Notes: a model not told the origin generated them from the sequence alone. DNA of 64,000 bases from Bedellia somnulentella (GCA_963576735.1 OY755187.1:8060001-8124000); one strand, 5' to 3'. Positions 50,601-50,976 are shown, counted from the stretch's first letter. Numbers and translations are program-made.

Positions 50601-50976
50601 ATATTGGATAAGTATCGTACGCGAATCTCGAGACTGCTCCCGACCAAGTATCTCATATACATATATAGGCTCATACATCATACAATATACAAATGTATGT
50701 GAGATTGTTGGAGATCAGTTTTCTAGACTCGCGTAGTATACTTATACTAGTAGTTTAGTTAAGAGATGAGAGAAAGGCCTAAGGCTAAAAGCTATGTAAC
50801 GAAATAAAATCTTACCTGATACAGTTGTCAGGATCATTTTTGCAATCCGTATTACACCGGAACCGCTCCCAGGCTAGCCAACCCATAGGCGGGGTCAGCG
50901 CCAACCCATTGTCCAAGCCAGAAACACCACAATACGTTAACACCAAAGTAAATAAACAAACACTAAAAAACGACAT
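1..50976 (-). CDS. NAGA: GH27 alpha-N-acetylgalactosaminidase / alpha-galactosidase, six exons, 3' end outside window
   Basis: The coding sequence joins complement(50816..50976, 48632..48806, 6052..6145, 1382..1557, 736..897, <1..188). All complete introns are GT-AG and the phases fit (2,0,1,0,0), giving about 318 residues. The family hydrolyses terminal alpha-linked galactose or N-acetylgalactosamine from glycoconjugates, usually in lysosomes or secreted. Visible features: a hydrophobic signal peptide (residues 1 to about 20), [21 protein letters not shown] (79-84), nucleophile D159 in KLDGC, SCSWP (189-193), acid/base D220 in [11 protein letters not shown], and [10 protein letters not shown]. 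Family proteins are about 400-430 residues, so the C-terminal beta domain lies beyond base 1. S191 matches the GalNAc-type Ser of vertebrate NAGA, but the partner position is V194 rather than Ala, so specificity is uncertain. Intron sizes are about 2.0, 42.5, 4.5, 0.48 and 0.55 kb. Confidence 0.93.
189..735. other. Intron 5 of the GH27 gene
   Basis: AT-rich, with no repeat or coding signal recognised. The donor is GTAACT at 735 and the acceptor TTACAG ends at 189. Confidence 0.6.
736..897 (-). CDS. NAGA: GH27 exon 5 (acid/base residue)
   Basis: The acceptor is ATTCAG|CCGAAC and the donor GATATG|GTAACT. The exon encodes residues 203-256. It includes the sequon N204-F-S, C212, R216 and the acid/base D220 in NFDDIQDSW, then [10 protein letters not shown] at the exon end. 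Confidence 0.93.
1382..1557 (-). CDS. NAGA: GH27 exon 4 (catalytic nucleophile)
   Basis: The acceptor is TACCAG|ACGCAG and the donor ATGCAG|GTTTGT. The exon encodes residues 144-202. It carries the nucleophile D159 in KLDGC, the sequon N180-L-T, and the specificity loop SCSWPVY (S191, V194). Two decayed copies of this exon lie immediately upstream in intron 3. Confidence 0.93.
1679..1905 (-). pseudogene. Decayed tandem copy of GH27 exon 4 (copy 2)
   Basis: Bases 1686-1775 on the minus strand closely match exon 4 (1465-1557), including an acceptor-like TTCAG|ACGCAG and the codons for [12 protein letters not shown]. The Trp codon in ASWG is TGA (1753-1755), so the copy cannot be read through. 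The intron sequence next to exon 4 is copied too (GAAATGTTTATGGG against GAAACGTTTATTGG, then GATTTGAAGTCAA). This points to a tandem duplication of exon plus flank rather than a retrocopy. Confidence 0.85.
1906..2060 (-). pseudogene. Third, more degraded copy of the exon 4 repeat unit
   Basis: Bases 1913-1950 (CCAGATTTACAATATCCACG then CCCCATGA) align to the exon 4 start. The following ACTAGGTAAAAAATC, GGGAACAGAGACG and GATCTAAAGTCAA segments align to the flank of copies 1 and 2. Spacing of equivalent points is about 218 and 180 bases. Confidence 0.7.
2061..2431. other. Intron 3, unrecognised AT-rich DNA
   Basis: I see no gene or known repeat here. Confidence 0.4.
2432..2667 (+). repeat. 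SINE-X copy
   Basis: Runs from GTGTAGTGCCGGCTTAG to GGATTTATGGCCGTGAGTG. Diverged but end to end. Confidence 0.8.
2668..3516. other. Unrecognised intronic DNA
   Basis: AT-rich. I see no gene or known repeat. Confidence 0.4.
3517..3766 (-). repeat. SINE-Y copy, old, tRNA head missing
   Basis: Matches the SINE-Y body: TTCACGCCGTACATCCCC, CCACGTTTTGCTTGGACAG, GTGGGTTTCCTCACGA. A short extra segment interrupts the 3' part. Confidence 0.75.
3767..4430. other. AT-rich intron 3 segment with repeated TTAGC/GCTAA words
   Basis: Motifs such as GGTTAGCA and AGCAAATA recur at 3960-4260, and GCTAACCTAAT recurs at 5240-5300 on the other side of the transposase remnant. They may be subterminal repeats of the same element. 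No clear termini were found. Confidence 0.3.
4440..5040 (-). pseudogene. Mutator-like (MULE) transposase remnant
   Basis: Three minus-strand frames together resemble an insect-type MULE transposase. About 4855-4920 reads [18 protein letters not shown], with the first catalytic Asp in HADATYK. This is in frame with [14 protein letters not shown], then [14 protein letters not shown] (second Asp) and RMCWAHAL. Upstream at 4930-5015 the frame changes at a poly-A run. Downstream, after WAHAL, it changes again to continue as [20 protein letters not shown]. With at least two frameshifts and no ends defined, it is a dead copy. Family assignment rests on the D...D...C-x-W-x-H pattern. Confidence 0.75.
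5041..6051. other. Intron 3 segment, no gene seen
   Basis: AT-rich. Inverted GGAGC/GCTCC words occur at 5730-5760 and 5999-6012. No assignable element. Confidence 0.4.
6052..6145 (-). CDS. NAGA: GH27 exon 3
   Basis: The acceptor is TACAG|GTCCAC and the donor CAAGGAG|GTTCGT. The 94 bases encode residues 113-143 plus one base. They contain [18 protein letters not shown], a barrel strand with a conserved cysteine and an N-F-T glycosylation sequon at N128. The exon lies about 42.5 kb from exon 2. Confidence 0.92.
6566..6660. repeat. Fragment with a widespread insect transposon motif
   Basis: TTGAAATCGGTCGAGCCGTT followed by CCAGAGGAG is a phrase found near ends of several insect repeat families. 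A similar phrase, TTGGTCCATCCGTTTCAGAG, lies at 6829-6848. Family not determined. Confidence 0.4.
6873..7125 (+). repeat. SINE-X copy
   Basis: Runs from GTGTAGCGTCGACTTAG to GGACTTATGGCCGGGA, then a GTAT tail. Confidence 0.8.
7126..8054. other. Unrecognised intronic DNA
   Basis: No gene or known repeat seen. Confidence 0.4.
8055..8147 (-). repeat. SINE-X 3' fragment
   Basis: CATACATACATATAATCACG, then GCTATAAATACC and GAAGGGGTAGCCAGAGC. It is truncated after the CCACTTTTGGAA motif. Confidence 0.75.
8236..8282 (+). mobile_element. Degenerate Helitron 3' end
   Basis: ACTACCCGTGTAAAGCTGGG followed by a short spacer and TTAG resembles the 3' hairpin end of the intact Helitrons at 25.0-25.4 kb. 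No body was found. Confidence 0.45.
8283..8944. other. Unrecognised intronic DNA
   Basis: AT-rich. No gene or known repeat seen. Confidence 0.4.
8945..9122. other. GC-rich island of unknown nature
   Basis: About 180 bases, much richer in GC and CpG than the flanks (TTTCGCGTCACAATCCGCG is an example). A 60-codon open frame crosses it but resembles nothing I know. Confidence 0.35.
9123..11292. other. Unrecognised intronic DNA (~2.2 kb)
   Basis: No gene or classified repeat. Short open frames lack recognisable motifs. Confidence 0.4.
11293..11432 (+). mobile_element. LINE-Z 3' fragment
   Basis: Reads [20 protein letters not shown] then [16 protein letters not shown], the C-terminus of a LINE reverse transcriptase ORF. 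A GTATG tail follows. Four other pieces of this family occur in the window. Confidence 0.7.
11541..11963 (-). repeat. SINE-X copy, old, split by an RTE fragment
   Basis: The left part is 11541-11781, and the 5' end (GACACTACACAGG) resumes at 11947. The RTE piece at 11782-11946 separates them with the duplication AGAAGACACT. Confidence 0.65.
11782..11946 (-). mobile_element. RTE-type LINE 3' UTR fragment with 10-bp TSD
   Basis: On the minus strand it ends in a (GAT)n tail, plus-strand (CATCAT)n at 11781-11801. It contains the plus-strand words GGCCTCCCCTAAAGATTTCC and ACAACGACCGGTCCTGCGC, which I recognise from lepidopteran RTE-clade LINEs. The flanks share AGAAGACACT (11772-11781 and 11947-11956). 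It is a short 5'-truncated insertion. Confidence 0.8.
11964..12558. other. Unrecognised intronic DNA
   Basis: No gene or known repeat seen. Confidence 0.4.
12559..12683 (-). mobile_element. MITE family 'R', copy 1 (~125 bp)
   Basis: Terminal GCACGAGCGCTATTTTATCG with a degraded far end GTCGCTCATAG. The internal words CTAACTAAGTAC and AGAGATGGCTGTTTTATAC match the copies at 54.0 and 55.7 kb in reverse orientation. A flanking TA is present on both sides. Confidence 0.6.
12684..13589. other. Unrecognised intronic DNA
   Basis: AT-rich. A short LINE-Z-like tail (ACACGCCATTAGTTGCAATG, minus) lies at about 13072-13091. Nothing else seen. Confidence 0.4.
13590..13790 (+). repeat. Degenerate tRNA-derived SINE fragment
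   Basis: GGTATGGGTTCGAATCACAG holds a B-box-like GGTTCGAATC. The upstream sequence is a weak tRNA-like head. Family uncertain. Confidence 0.4.
13791..14654. other. Unrecognised intronic DNA
   Basis: Very AT-rich. A short GC-rich patch at 14020-14105 (CAGCCGCGTGTCTCGCAGGA) has no assignment. Confidence 0.4.
14655..14895 (+). repeat. SINE-T copy, degraded
   Basis: The left end carries the reverse complement of the SINE-T tail (CATGAAAACCTCATGTGGGG then ATTATTACTAA). A decayed tRNA-like head follows in plus orientation (TTTGGCAGAGCGACCGAGCG, GGGTCGCGGGATAGAGT). The inverted arrangement fits the better copies at 17.5 and 62.2 kb. Confidence 0.55.
14896..15581. other. Unrecognised intronic DNA
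   Basis: A possible LINE-Z tail lies at 15340-15390 (CTGCCTTCCCTGGTGCAAAC then GTATG). Nothing else seen. Confidence 0.4.
15582..15897 (-). repeat. SINE-Y copy, old, with tRNA-like head
   Basis: Matches scattered along SINE-Y: GAGGCACTAATACTTCC, CCTGGTGTTCAGAGTA, GTGATAGGGGGTAGG. It ends in minus-strand GTAGCTCAGTGATAAACTGC, an A-box-like head. Confidence 0.6.
15898..16485. other. Unrecognised intronic DNA
   Basis: No gene or known repeat seen. Confidence 0.4.
16486..17281 (-). repeat. SINE-Y copy split by a ~480-bp element
   Basis: The body runs to 16626 (GACTAAGTACAAT) and resumes at 17101 (CGTGGGTGTACTAACGATGT) through to the tRNA head ending in TGAGCTATCACGG. Confidence 0.75.
16624..17103. 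mobile_element. Unclassified element with inverted ends AATGAGAGGTTTTC
   Basis: The left end AATGAGAGGTTTTCC and right end GAAAACCTCTCATT are exact inverted repeats of 14 bases, followed inside by T-rich and A-rich runs. It interrupts a SINE-Y. The interior has no coding frame I recognise. Target duplication is unclear. Confidence 0.55.
17345..17520 (+). repeat. Direct repeat 'D', copy 1
   Basis: CCATGACGTAAGCGATGCCA and CTATTTGCTCTGCGGTTGAA, then GTGAATTACATGAT, recur at 18095-18275. Not classified. Confidence 0.6.
17549..17913 (+). repeat. SINE-T copy with head-to-head tRNA-like arms
   Basis: Two tRNA-like units face each other: minus at 17586-17660 and plus at 17759-17831. They lie within inverted arms of about 138 bases (17556-17693 and 17730-17867) around a ~36-base loop. 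Each unit folds as a cloverleaf, with acceptor GACACGG/CTGTGTC, D stem GCTC/GAGC, anticodon stem TCGGG/CCCGA and T stem GCGGG/CCCGC. The anticodon loop GCGTATA lacks U33, which argues against working tRNA genes. The A box is GTGGCTCAATTGG and the B box GGTTCGATTCC. The 3' tail is CCCCACATGAGGTTTTCATG. Flanking ATTTAATGTA is duplicated (17539-17548, 17914-17923). Confidence 0.8.
17914..18094. repeat. AT-rich segment with a (TA)n microsatellite
   Basis: An alternating TA run lies at about 17938-17958. Confidence 0.7.
18095..18275 (+). repeat. Direct repeat 'D', copy 2
   Basis: GCCATGACGTAAGCGCTGCC, CTATTTGCTCTGCGGTCGA and GTGAATTACATGAT match copy 1 about 750 bases upstream. It also has a CATCATCACCACC run. 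Confidence 0.6.
18929..19707. repeat. 194-bp inverted repeat with ~391-base loop
   Basis: The left arm 18929-19122 and right arm 19514-19707 appear identical in inverse orientation over the parts I compared. They run from AACTAGAAAATAAAAATAGG at the outer edge to TTGTAGACAATTGACGTGCC at the inner edge. The right arm starts right at the stop codon of the helicase remnant. Confidence 0.85.
19706..19868 (-). pseudogene. Pif1-like (Helitron) helicase C-terminal remnant
   Basis: The minus strand reads [18 protein letters not shown], a late helicase motif of the Pif1/SF1 type (T-x-H-K-x-Q-G). After a frame change with missing sequence it continues as [17 protein letters not shown] and [12 protein letters not shown] to a TAA at 19706-19708. 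This matches the C-terminal pattern of Pif1-like helicases in insect Helitrons. It is oriented with Helitron A. The deletion and frameshift make it non-functional. Confidence 0.7.
19925..20345. repeat. Tandem repeat, ~118-bp unit, about 3.5 copies
   Basis: GCCATCTTGGATTTTAATTT, TCATTTGATACCCATATTGA, TGGGATTGATAAAACCTA and TTATCCGCCATTTTGTAG recur in order three times, plus a diverged partial unit at the left. Confidence 0.85.
21084..21116. repeat. (GACA)n microsatellite inside Helitron A
   Basis: Tandem GACA units. The same tract, as (TGTC)n, sits at equivalent positions of Helitrons B (about 23571-23608) and C (about 24190-24258). Confidence 0.9.
21363..21842 (-). repeat. SINE-Y copy split by a SINE-X
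   Basis: Body 21363-21498 (CCTGGTGTTCAGAGTAACCA to GCGATGTTTTGC). It resumes at 21737 (CCAATAACCACTAACAACC) through the tRNA-like head GGGATTCGAGCCCACGC. Confidence 0.8.
21500..21736 (+). repeat. SINE-X copy, young, nested in SINE-Y
   Basis: Full length from GTGTAGTGTCGGCTTAGAAT to GCCGTGAGTATATGTATGTA. ATGTTTTGC occurs on both sides as a probable target duplication. The antisense strand is open for about 98 codons. Confidence 0.9.
21843..22271. other. Unrecognised intronic DNA
   Basis: No gene or known repeat seen. Confidence 0.4.
22272..22508 (-). repeat. SINE-X copy
   Basis: TATACTCAAGGCTATAAATC through to TTCTAAGCCGGCACTACACG. This belongs to the AAAAAGGGGTAGCC subtype. Confidence 0.85.
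22509..22929. other. Unrecognised intronic DNA
   Basis: AT-rich. Nothing identified. Confidence 0.4.
22930..23090 (-). repeat. SINE-X copy, heavily degraded
   Basis: AAAAGATAGTAAAATTAAGG, GGTTGGTGATCGGATTCCAG and GGGGTAGTGTTATT keep the SINE-X order. Confidence 0.5.
23165..23400 (+). promoter_or_regulatory. Promoter-like CpG-bearing segment inside intron 2
   Basis: Contains E-box CACGTG twice (GTCTCACGTGCACC, CGTCACGTGAAAG) and two inverted CCAAT boxes (CTGATTGGCTATTACC, CTGATTGGTTTTTTATC) about 35 bases apart. It also has TGACG motifs and CCATCAGTTGAGCAGTTAG, which resembles an arthropod initiator (TCAGT). The composition differs from the AT-rich flanks. No downstream exon was recognised. 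Helitron B begins about 50 bases later. Inference only. Confidence 0.4.
23448..25431 (+). mobile_element. Helitron B, interrupted by Helitron C
   Basis: Begins TCTATACTTATAATAAATCT after an A and ends CCCGTGCGAAGCTGGGACGA then CCACTAG before a T. That is the correct 5'-TC...CTAG-3' structure with the hairpin near the 3' end. Bases 23448-24069 plus 25076-25431 make about 978 bp once Helitron C is removed. It encodes nothing, so it is non-autonomous. Confidence 0.9.
24070..25075 (+). mobile_element. Helitron C, 1006 bp, nested in Helitron B
   Basis: Complete from TCTATACTTATAATAAATCT to CCACTAG, with a (TGTC)n tract near the 5' end. It is inserted in B between A (24069) and T (25076). Joining GAAA and TTATACATAAAATAAGCC restores the same sequence that C has at its own position (24717-24736). 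It is non-coding. Confidence 0.92.
25582..25903. mobile_element. hAT-type MITE, 322 bp, 8-bp TSD
   Basis: Flanked by GAATGTAT on both sides (25574-25581, 25904-25911). The ends are CAGCTATTCCC and the inverse of CGGCTATTCCC. Imperfect terminal repeats continue for about 55 bases with repeated ATAGTCTTAC words. An 8-bp duplication and CAG start fit hAT. No transposase. Confidence 0.8.
25912..26669. other. Unrecognised intronic DNA
   Basis: An 87-codon minus frame at 26378-26641 has no motif I recognise. Probably chance. Confidence 0.4.
26670..26760 (-). repeat. SINE-X 3' fragment
   Basis: ATACATACATATACTCACGG, GCTATAAATCCCTAGAAGGG, then CCTCAGCCACTTTTGG where it stops. Confidence 0.8.
26944..27190 (+). 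repeat. Insect-wide interspersed repeat fragment
   Basis: GCTGACCCGGCAAACTTTGT, TTTGCCGTATAAATTATTTC, GTTAAGGGTTGTACACTCTT and GGTTCAGCCGTTTCGAAGGA are in the order I know from many insect genomes. The first words form a CGGCAAA/TTTGCCG hairpin. Class not certain. Confidence 0.5.
27191..27562. other. Unrecognised intronic DNA
   Basis: GGTTCGCAATGG (27364) and its inverse CCATTGCGAC (27426) give a loose inverted pair. Nothing else. Confidence 0.35.
27563..27810 (-). repeat. SINE-X copy
   Basis: CATATACTCAAGGCCATAAA to GAAGCCGGCGCTTAACGGC. Moderately diverged. Confidence 0.8.
27811..28253. other. Unrecognised intronic DNA
   Basis: Nothing identified. Confidence 0.4.
28254..28492 (-). repeat. 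SINE-X copy
   Basis: CATACATATACGCGGCTATA to TTCTAAGCCGACACTACACA. Nearly intact. Confidence 0.88.
28562..28810 (-). repeat. SINE-Y copy (subtype with CATGGCAAGCGCCATCTAGT), 5' truncated
   Basis: ACGTTCACGCCGTTTTTCCC to GTTAGCAACCATGATAAAT. Lacks the tRNA head. A short ATCATGATA/TATCATGAT palindrome follows at 28800-28845. Confidence 0.85.
28846..29400. other. Unrecognised intronic DNA
   Basis: Nothing identified. Confidence 0.4.
29405..29565. repeat. GC-rich imperfect inverted repeat
   Basis: AAGCGCCCGCCGAGCCGCCG plus ACA at the left opposes TGTCGGCGGGCCGGCGGGCT at the right, around about 100 bases. Probably ends of a small DNA element. No target duplication found. Confidence 0.5.
29566..30508. 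other. Unrecognised intronic DNA
   Basis: AT-rich. Nothing identified. Confidence 0.4.
30509..30672 (-). repeat. SINE-X copy, diverged
   Basis: ACGGCTATAAATCCCTAAAA, CTTCAGCCACTTTTGGAAGT and GCATCGCCCAAAAATCC. The 5' end is lost. Confidence 0.75.
31037..31112 (-). repeat. SINE-X 3' fragment
   Basis: CTATACTCAAGGCCATAAAT to CTCAAGCCATTTTTGAGAG. Confidence 0.65.
31113..31534. other. Unrecognised intronic DNA
   Basis: Nothing identified. Confidence 0.4.
31535..31779 (-). repeat. SINE-X copy with small internal rearrangements
   Basis: Long (ACAT)n tail, then TATACTCACGGCTATAAATC to TTCTAAGCCGACACTACACG. It lacks the segment with GGGGTAGCCAGAGC and has a short extra piece, GCTTTTGAGCCGTGTGAAAC. 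Confidence 0.85.
31870..33543. mobile_element. Unclassified 1.67-kb DNA element with subterminal GCCGTA repeats
   Basis: The left end CCCAAGTAACACGAAAAGCC and right end (reverse complement) CCCAAGAAACACGTCGAAGC are similar terminal inverted repeats. Both outer 400-450 bases hold many copies of GCCGTATA, TTGGCCGTAT and AAAGCCGTA in both orientations. The middle is AT-rich. No coding frame with transposase motifs was seen and no target duplication is clear. Superfamily unknown. Confidence 0.55.
33660..34003 (-). repeat. SINE-X copy, old, interrupted by a younger SINE-X
   Basis: Left part 33660-33736 (GAGGTAGCGTAAATGGAAGT). It resumes at 33923 (GTCTCTTAAAATACACTTAA) through CCCGCGGGAAGAAATGGGTT. 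Confidence 0.65.
33737..33910 (-). repeat. SINE-X copy, internally deleted, with 12-bp TSD
   Basis: Runs from the CATACATACATATACTCACG tail to AAGCCGACACTACACAGC. The middle, from after AGAATAAAGGTTG to GGAAATGGGGTAG, is missing. Flanks share AGTCGGAGATTA (33725-33736, 33911-33922). Confidence 0.88.
34004..34493. other. Unrecognised intronic DNA
   Basis: TCTTTTTGAGTGATGG and CATTATCTCAAAAAGATTA form a loose inverted pair near 34040-34110. Otherwise nothing. Confidence 0.35.
34494..34673 (-). repeat. SINE-X copy, degraded
   Basis: TACTCACTGCTATAAACCCA to TTCTAAGTCGACACTACACA. Confidence 0.65.
34674..36299. other. Unrecognised intronic DNA (~1.6 kb)
   Basis: An ATCGATTCG/CGAATCGAT-rich patch lies at 34770-34860. 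No gene or classified repeat. Confidence 0.4.
36300..36620 (+). pseudogene. RTE-type LINE reverse transcriptase C-terminus, decayed
   Basis: Reads [20 protein letters not shown] then KLKWQ, a TAG stop, [20 protein letters not shown] and other frames (remnants of the usual WRPRTGRR and GRPPTRW motifs). A GATGATGAT tail follows. This order is typical of lepidopteran RTE-clade ORF ends. Stops and shifts show it is dead. Confidence 0.7.
36628..36793 (-). repeat. SINE-X copy, degraded
   Basis: AACGGTTATAAATTTAAAAT to TTCTACGCTGCCACTACACA. Confidence 0.6.
37081..37322 (-). repeat. SINE-X copy
   Basis: CATTCATATACTCACGGCTA to TTCTAAGCCGGCACTACACA. Full length. Confidence 0.9.
37418..38232 (+). CDS. 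LINE ORF1 (gag-like, DUF4780-type), 5' truncated
   Basis: The frame is open from the element's first codons (reading [20 protein letters not shown]) to a TAA at 38230-38232. There is no ATG at the start, so the true N-terminus was lost in 5' truncation. The central region [20 protein letters not shown], then [12 protein letters not shown] and [20 protein letters not shown], follows the pattern of the DUF4780 domain found in insect LINE ORF1 proteins. ORF1 proteins bind element RNA and form the RNP. The C-terminal tail is acidic. It overlaps ORF2 by 35 bases. No zinc knuckles are seen in this part. Confidence 0.75.
38198..41827 (+). CDS. LINE ORF2: endonuclease, reverse transcriptase, RNase H, CCHC finger
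   Basis: The first ATG is at 38198 (1209 aa). The frame is open further upstream, inside ORF1. The APE-type endonuclease starts at [12 protein letters not shown], with [14 protein letters not shown] and SDHR (D222, H223). The reverse transcriptase shows [33 protein letters not shown] and YADD (676-679). An RNase H follows with D940 (FTDGS), E975 (QAECF), D1001 (SDSKS) and D1050 (GNDAADELA), so all four catalytic acids are present. The C-terminus has C-x2-C...H-x4-C ([18 protein letters not shown], from residue 1154). Domain order plus RNase H suggests the LOA or a related I/R1-group clade. Unbroken, so the protein may be active, though the element lacks its 5' end. Confidence 0.9.
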   Translation: MAPHPSMLPSSNINCLQINTQHSETAMAQVRRWVLSQDTSITLIQEPWISGERIRGLSNLGGKLIHCTMQDKPRTCIYISRNITAHPLVEFCSRDLCTIKLTIPEDPKELVIASVYMPDDEEIPSENLARLIDYCEDENLEIIVATDSNAHHPLWGMKISNNRGKNLVEYLLTTKLNIINIGAEPTFVTRRSRTIIDLTLATARAQAIIDGWHVSGEASCSDHRWLRFNLQATSNTPEPRRNPRKTDRTLFVNSLSNKIKEEGTQGRLEGTSQIEETTEQLTNALISCYEEACHLTTPPANQSTKDQWWGRELEKLRAKVRKCLNRAMNTKAPDDWDRYKTAKSEYKKRIRFRKSTTWRKYSENIESLQQANRVRKILSNQPNNGIGSLKKPDNTYTSSLEESHRILIDTHFPDSAITSRNDWRHLTVNPTESDWKLAKEIVTFDKVKWAITSFQTFKAPGIDKVFPGLLQWGIEAILHLIAEIFRACLAFRYIPSRWREVKVQFIPKYGKTDYTNPKSFRPISLSSFLLKTLERLCDRELRDNALKTIPLHPNQHAYSAGKGTESALHAVTCVAEEAIKDKNICLGSFLDIEGAFDKTNFDSIHEALNRHQVPPMLSTWIGNMLESRVIVSEDQTKVQVVKGCPQGGVLSPLLWNLVANDLISELNSRHFYTIGYADDITILITGKYASIVCDVTQSALRIVERWCIRHGLTVNPDKTELVMFTNKRKIENYNLPKLFNKRLTLSPTVKYLGVILDSKLNWSCHIESKLKKASIAFWQCRSMIGKRWGLNPKIIIWLYTAVIRPILCYGAVAWWQRTELSTVQSKLQSFQRLVCRAATGCMRTAPTAALEIMLNLTPLHLFIKQEATASAVRLNANKLWKSNKVPHAEILTRMVKETPRISAVNDRIPKLYLFDKKYKIQLTENPNEGLNEREVRIFTDGSKTKSGTGAGVFSEDLQIKIARPMGTWNSIFQAECFAIILAAQAVTARKIRELPIRILSDSKSVLQALMSYECKSGLIYECHKALTVIGQTNETTIQWIKGHSGSRGNDAADELARRGSDTPFTGPEPCLPLPNDQLKTIVRKAIRGKWDACWSSESGCSQAKTALPRFNKKLTNKLFKLNKKQISWITATLTGHGPFNKHLFTLGVTDSPLCRACMEKEETAAHVLLECTGVADYRVTHLGDARSLPEVFKDIRGILNFLGELGWLE
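41915..42726. other. Unrecognised intronic DNA with a GC-richer patch
   Basis: Bases 42110-42420 are richer in CpG (TCTGGCGCGACTACGTTGCG, TTTGCGCGCGCTTATGAC) than the surroundings and include a CCAAT. No coding frame or known repeat. Possibly regulatory, not shown. Confidence 0.35.
42727..42935 (+). mobile_element. LINE-Z 3' fragment
   Basis: AAGCAGGCGTCCGAAGTATG, AGAATAAAAGAGCATATATG, a short deletion, then GATCGTACAAAGTGGCGATC and CTACCCCAATGGGAACTAAC with a CGGCGTGAGAATATGTATG tail. Confidence 0.75.
43028..43124 (-). repeat. SINE-Y 3' part, cut by the CR1 element
   Basis: AAATGTTCACACCGAATATC to GTGTTCAGAGTACCCA, where SINE-Y would continue with CGTTTTGCATGG but CR1-type sequence starts. 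The rest of this SINE was not found beyond the CR1. Confidence 0.8.
43158..44071 (+). CDS. CR1 ORF1: coiled-coil plus SGNH/esterase-like domain, 5' truncated
   Basis: The frame is open from 43158 (after a TGA) to TAG at 44069-44071. The first ATG is at 43304. The N-terminal part, [19 protein letters not shown], is coiled-coil-like. From about 43490 an SGNH-hydrolase-like pattern follows: LVFSDSLG (a GDS-like Ser, S72 counted from 43304), [18 protein letters not shown] in place of the usual G-x-N-D, and a late His in [18 protein letters not shown]1-group ORF1 proteins often carry such an esterase domain, sometimes after a PHD finger, which is absent here. Two slippery heptamers lie in frame just before the stop (44053-44059, 44062-44068). 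Confidence 0.75.
44044..46917 (+). CDS. CR1 ORF2: endonuclease and reverse transcriptase
   Basis: The frame opens after a stop at 44041-44043 and ends with TGA at 46915-46917. It is in the -1 frame of ORF1 and overlaps it by 28 bases. No ATG occurs until 44221, yet the endonuclease clearly begins earlier, at [20 protein letters not shown] (about 44093). Counting from 44221 there are 898 residues: GDFN (D98), SDHK (D161), then the RT with [47 protein letters not shown] and FADD (621-624). No RNase H is present. This is a CR1/jockey-group layout. Lack of an early ATG suggests translation by frameshift or reinitiation from ORF1. Confidence 0.88.
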   Translation, partial: CICKFSFKLGSKTKEKAYISLVHQNIQSLSCKLLELELFINKYNAKILCLTEHWLKAEQMNFSLKNYTVGSCFNRESIMCGGSMILLYVDIKFKERKDICRLSVEQHVEISCIELSKYIILCVYRPPKGNYDIFEAAMEDALGMASRSSREVVVCGDFNVDLLGEGLVKERILTFFQSFNLLNVFNEPTRITSTSATCLDNIYCNCDYSGHFLFDCITSDHKGQFINLEFTIEKKKSIVCRQITEKKLSLFENNIRSSISPPMRSSESLENCLSFINELKTEFNKIFKTKVILCNTKCSFAEWATAGIRISRDHLYNIYREKSYNFNQDFIIYVRNYSKIFKKVCGEAKSRCIKHKIMNSSNKSKTVWKIINSETGKLKSPHDLNLLLDNELIQSKSQIADIFENHFINTPTQTTEKLNSCPQKALELLEQNVTKTTAQFSFKYVDNNDIIKNFKTINLKKTEDITGMSVFVINRIINIIAPHLTILFNKCIDIGEFPDCMKLSRLIPLHKSGDSQDFTNYRPISILPVLSKVFEKIMSNQMLSYFNNHNIFHDEQYGFTKGRSTVDAGVSLMKHIFNSWENSRDALGIFCDLTKAFDCVKKEIALIKLKYYGFDEQALKLMASYLHKRTLKVDINGTTSEGSEIEMGVPQGSILGPLLFLIYINDLPFMVQKYSEIVMFADDTSLIFNVARSSTSLDDVNKAISLVLHWFTVNNLVLNAKKTKCIKFTLPNVRQVDNNIVIDSEQVELVKETKFLGIIIDSKLQWGPHILTLSKRLSSAAYAVRKIREIADVETARIVYFSYFHSIMSYGILLWGKAADVHKVFVLQKRAIRSIYMLRSRYSLREKFKDIGILTVPCQYIFENLMYAKKNIGQFSKVSDRHTVNTRNKEKLNVPKWRLNKVSNSFMGLSLKMFNKLPSDILELPVASFKKAIKAMLLKKSYYSVQDFLNDKDPTRT
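44053..44134 (+). promoter_or_regulatory. Candidate -1 ribosomal frameshift site
   Basis: In ORF1 phase the bases read GC A AAT TTA GC T TTA AAC TAG. A-AAT-TTA (44053-44059) and T-TTA-AAC (44062-44068) both fit X-XXY-YYZ, and the second abuts the ORF1 stop. Slipping back one base enters ORF2 exactly. Downstream, AGGAAAAGGC (44084-44093) can pair with GCCTTTCCT (44126-44134), leaving one bulged A. The spacer of about 15 bases is longer than usual. Confidence 0.6.
47131..47302. other. Unrecognised AT-rich DNA
   Basis: A T-rich run ends near 47291. Could belong to the CR1 3' end. Confidence 0.3.
47303..47601. mobile_element. MITE with long terminal inverted repeats, 299 bp
   Basis: The outer ends CGAGAACGATA and TATCGTTCTCG are exact inverses. 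The match continues imperfectly for about 100 bases, with ATACTTATcTCTTCTA, ATTTATTTC and CACGATCGAATATT mirrored at the right. No coding and no clear target duplication. Superfamily unknown. Confidence 0.75.
47602..48631. other. Unrecognised end of intron 2
   Basis: AT-rich, with a short (CAT)n run near 48478-48491. No repeat family recognised. Confidence 0.4.
48632..48806 (-). CDS. NAGA: GH27 exon 2
   Basis: The acceptor is TTCCAG|TGATCG and the donor GATTAT|GTGAGT. The 175 bases encode residues 54-112. They include D81-D82-C83-W84, the substrate-binding Asp pair of GH27, and the [11 protein letters not shown] helix. It joins exon 1 by completing an AGT Ser codon. A full-length SINE-Y begins only about 36 bases upstream of the acceptor, inside intron 1. 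Confidence 0.93.
48843..49212 (+). repeat. SINE-Y, full length
   Basis: The tRNA-like head CGTGATAGCTCAATGGGTAG (A box) and GTGTTCAAATCCCGGGTC (B box) begin the element. The body follows (GGTGTAGGCC-like link, CACATGACTGAGTTGTACTT, GGCGATAGGCCTGCCCCCTA, CAAAACGTGGGTACTCTGAA). The 3' end is CTGCCAACCCCTTCGGGGAT, ATTCGGCGTGAACG and an ATGTTA tail. It lies in intron 1, antisense to the gene. Confidence 0.92.
49493..49560 (-). mobile_element. LINE-Z 3' tail fragment
   Basis: CATACATATATATGCTCACG, CCATTAGTTCCCATTCATTG, GGGTAGGCAGAGACTAT is the reverse complement of the LINE-Z 3' end. Confidence 0.7.
50083..50210 (+). mobile_element. LINE-Z 3' fragment, degraded
   Basis: GGCAGGTGTCCGAGGTGGGA, AAGCATGTATGAAAAGATTG, then a rearranged middle and CATTGGAACTAAAGGGGCAT. 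Confidence 0.6.
50816..50976 (-). CDS. NAGA: GH27 exon 1 (signal peptide and N-terminus)
   Basis: This exon starts at the ATG at 50976 and encodes residues 1-53 plus two bases of codon 54. Residues 1 to about 20 are a hydrophobic signal peptide ([20 protein letters not shown]). The mature N-terminus follows with LTPPMGW and the cysteine pair C-N-T-D-C typical of GH27. The donor reads ATCAG|GTAAG. This ATG is chosen because it opens directly onto the signal peptide at the right distance from LTPPMGW. Confidence 0.92.
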